Assembly (NCBI GenBank): GCA_026874595.1 | Contig: CM049315.1 | Location: 58,402,889-58,466,888, forward strand | Origin: Sipunculus nudus | Lineage: Eukaryota > Annelida > Sipuncula > Golfingiida > Sipunculidae | DNA length: 64,000 nucleotides | Direction: 5' to 3' | In this document: positions 63,630-64,000 of the stretch, piece by piece | Layout of the letters: each line of letters begins with the position of its first letter | How positions within the stretch are numbered: position 1 is the first letter of the stretch | Made by a program: the position numbers and the translations under genes | The notes under the pieces: model-generated | Databases searched by the model: none | Told to the model about the DNA's origin: nothing | What the model saw: the letters and a program-made list of their open reading frames with translations, nothing else

Positions 63630-64000
63630 ACAGTACCCTGTATTACAAGTAAATATTATGAGTGTCCATGATAGCACTTTCAATAATGAAGTACTACAGT
63701 GCACAAAATTTATTGATAGGGAGAAAAGTTTCTGTCAAAATAAGCAACATATTTAAGCCATTAATTTCTGGAGTGGATATATTATCTTGAATATATAATG
63801 CTTGCCTTAGATATTCCACGTGGAAAAGCTCAGATTTGTAATATTTAGGATCATTCCCATTCATTAGAATCCCTGACAGACACAGGGAGTAATCATGATA
63901 TGTCGATCATACAATCACAGTTTTTACAAATTTAATACAATAATACTATGGTATTATTACTCTGGTACATAATAACAGATATTCTTGAAACAGAATGATG
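63630..64000. other. no gene recognised
   Basis: AT-rich sequence to the window edge with nothing that can be supported. Confidence 0.4.

Overview
The window is animal nuclear DNA. It is AT-rich, has genes split by GT-AG introns, and is dense in microsatellites, MITE-like elements and tandem repeats. The proteins (a TRPC channel, a cytosolic phosphoglycerate kinase, a two-pass membrane protein with PPxY motifs) are metazoan. The crowded short-repeat landscape suggests a lophotrochozoan, perhaps a mollusc; that placement is inference.

Layout. (1) 2500-6886, minus strand: the 5' part of a TRPC-type cation channel gene. Four coding exons join in frame into the first 443 residues; the remaining exons lie beyond the left edge. 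(2) About 7-25 kb: no gene recognised. This stretch holds MITE copies, an inverted pair of a roughly 700-bp repeat (15.1 and 18.4 kb), two tRNA-derived SINE-like remnants, a Helitron-like hairpin and many simple repeats. (3) 25607-28963, plus strand: a three-exon gene for a 202-residue protein with two membrane spans and a Pro-rich tail carrying PPSY, PPQY and PPAY. (4) About 29-36.4 kb: a hAT-like MITE with an almost perfect target duplication, tandem interspersed repeats, and an ACGTTC-hairpin cluster next to a long TA tract. (5) 36793-50474, plus strand: a complete 12-exon phosphoglycerate kinase gene of 415 residues, every exon phase checked. (6) About 50.8-64 kb: downstream DNA with several tandem families (167-bp, 280-bp and 250-350-bp units) that share palindromic modules. 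No gene was recognised there.

The most unusual structure is PGK intron 7. It holds about 60 copies of a 42-44 bp unit, and each unit is a copy of the intron 7/exon 8 junction: the 3' splice site, the first codons of exon 8, and the upstream tract. The real exon 8 is the last unit of the array. The two units just before it are both 42 bp, open and in frame, so use of either duplicated acceptor would insert 14 or 28 residues into PGK without a frameshift. An internally deleted pogo/Tigger-like DNA transposon (42714-43844, TA target duplication) has landed inside one unit at the old left edge of the array. A second minisatellite (33-bp unit) begins about ten bases after the exon 11 donor.
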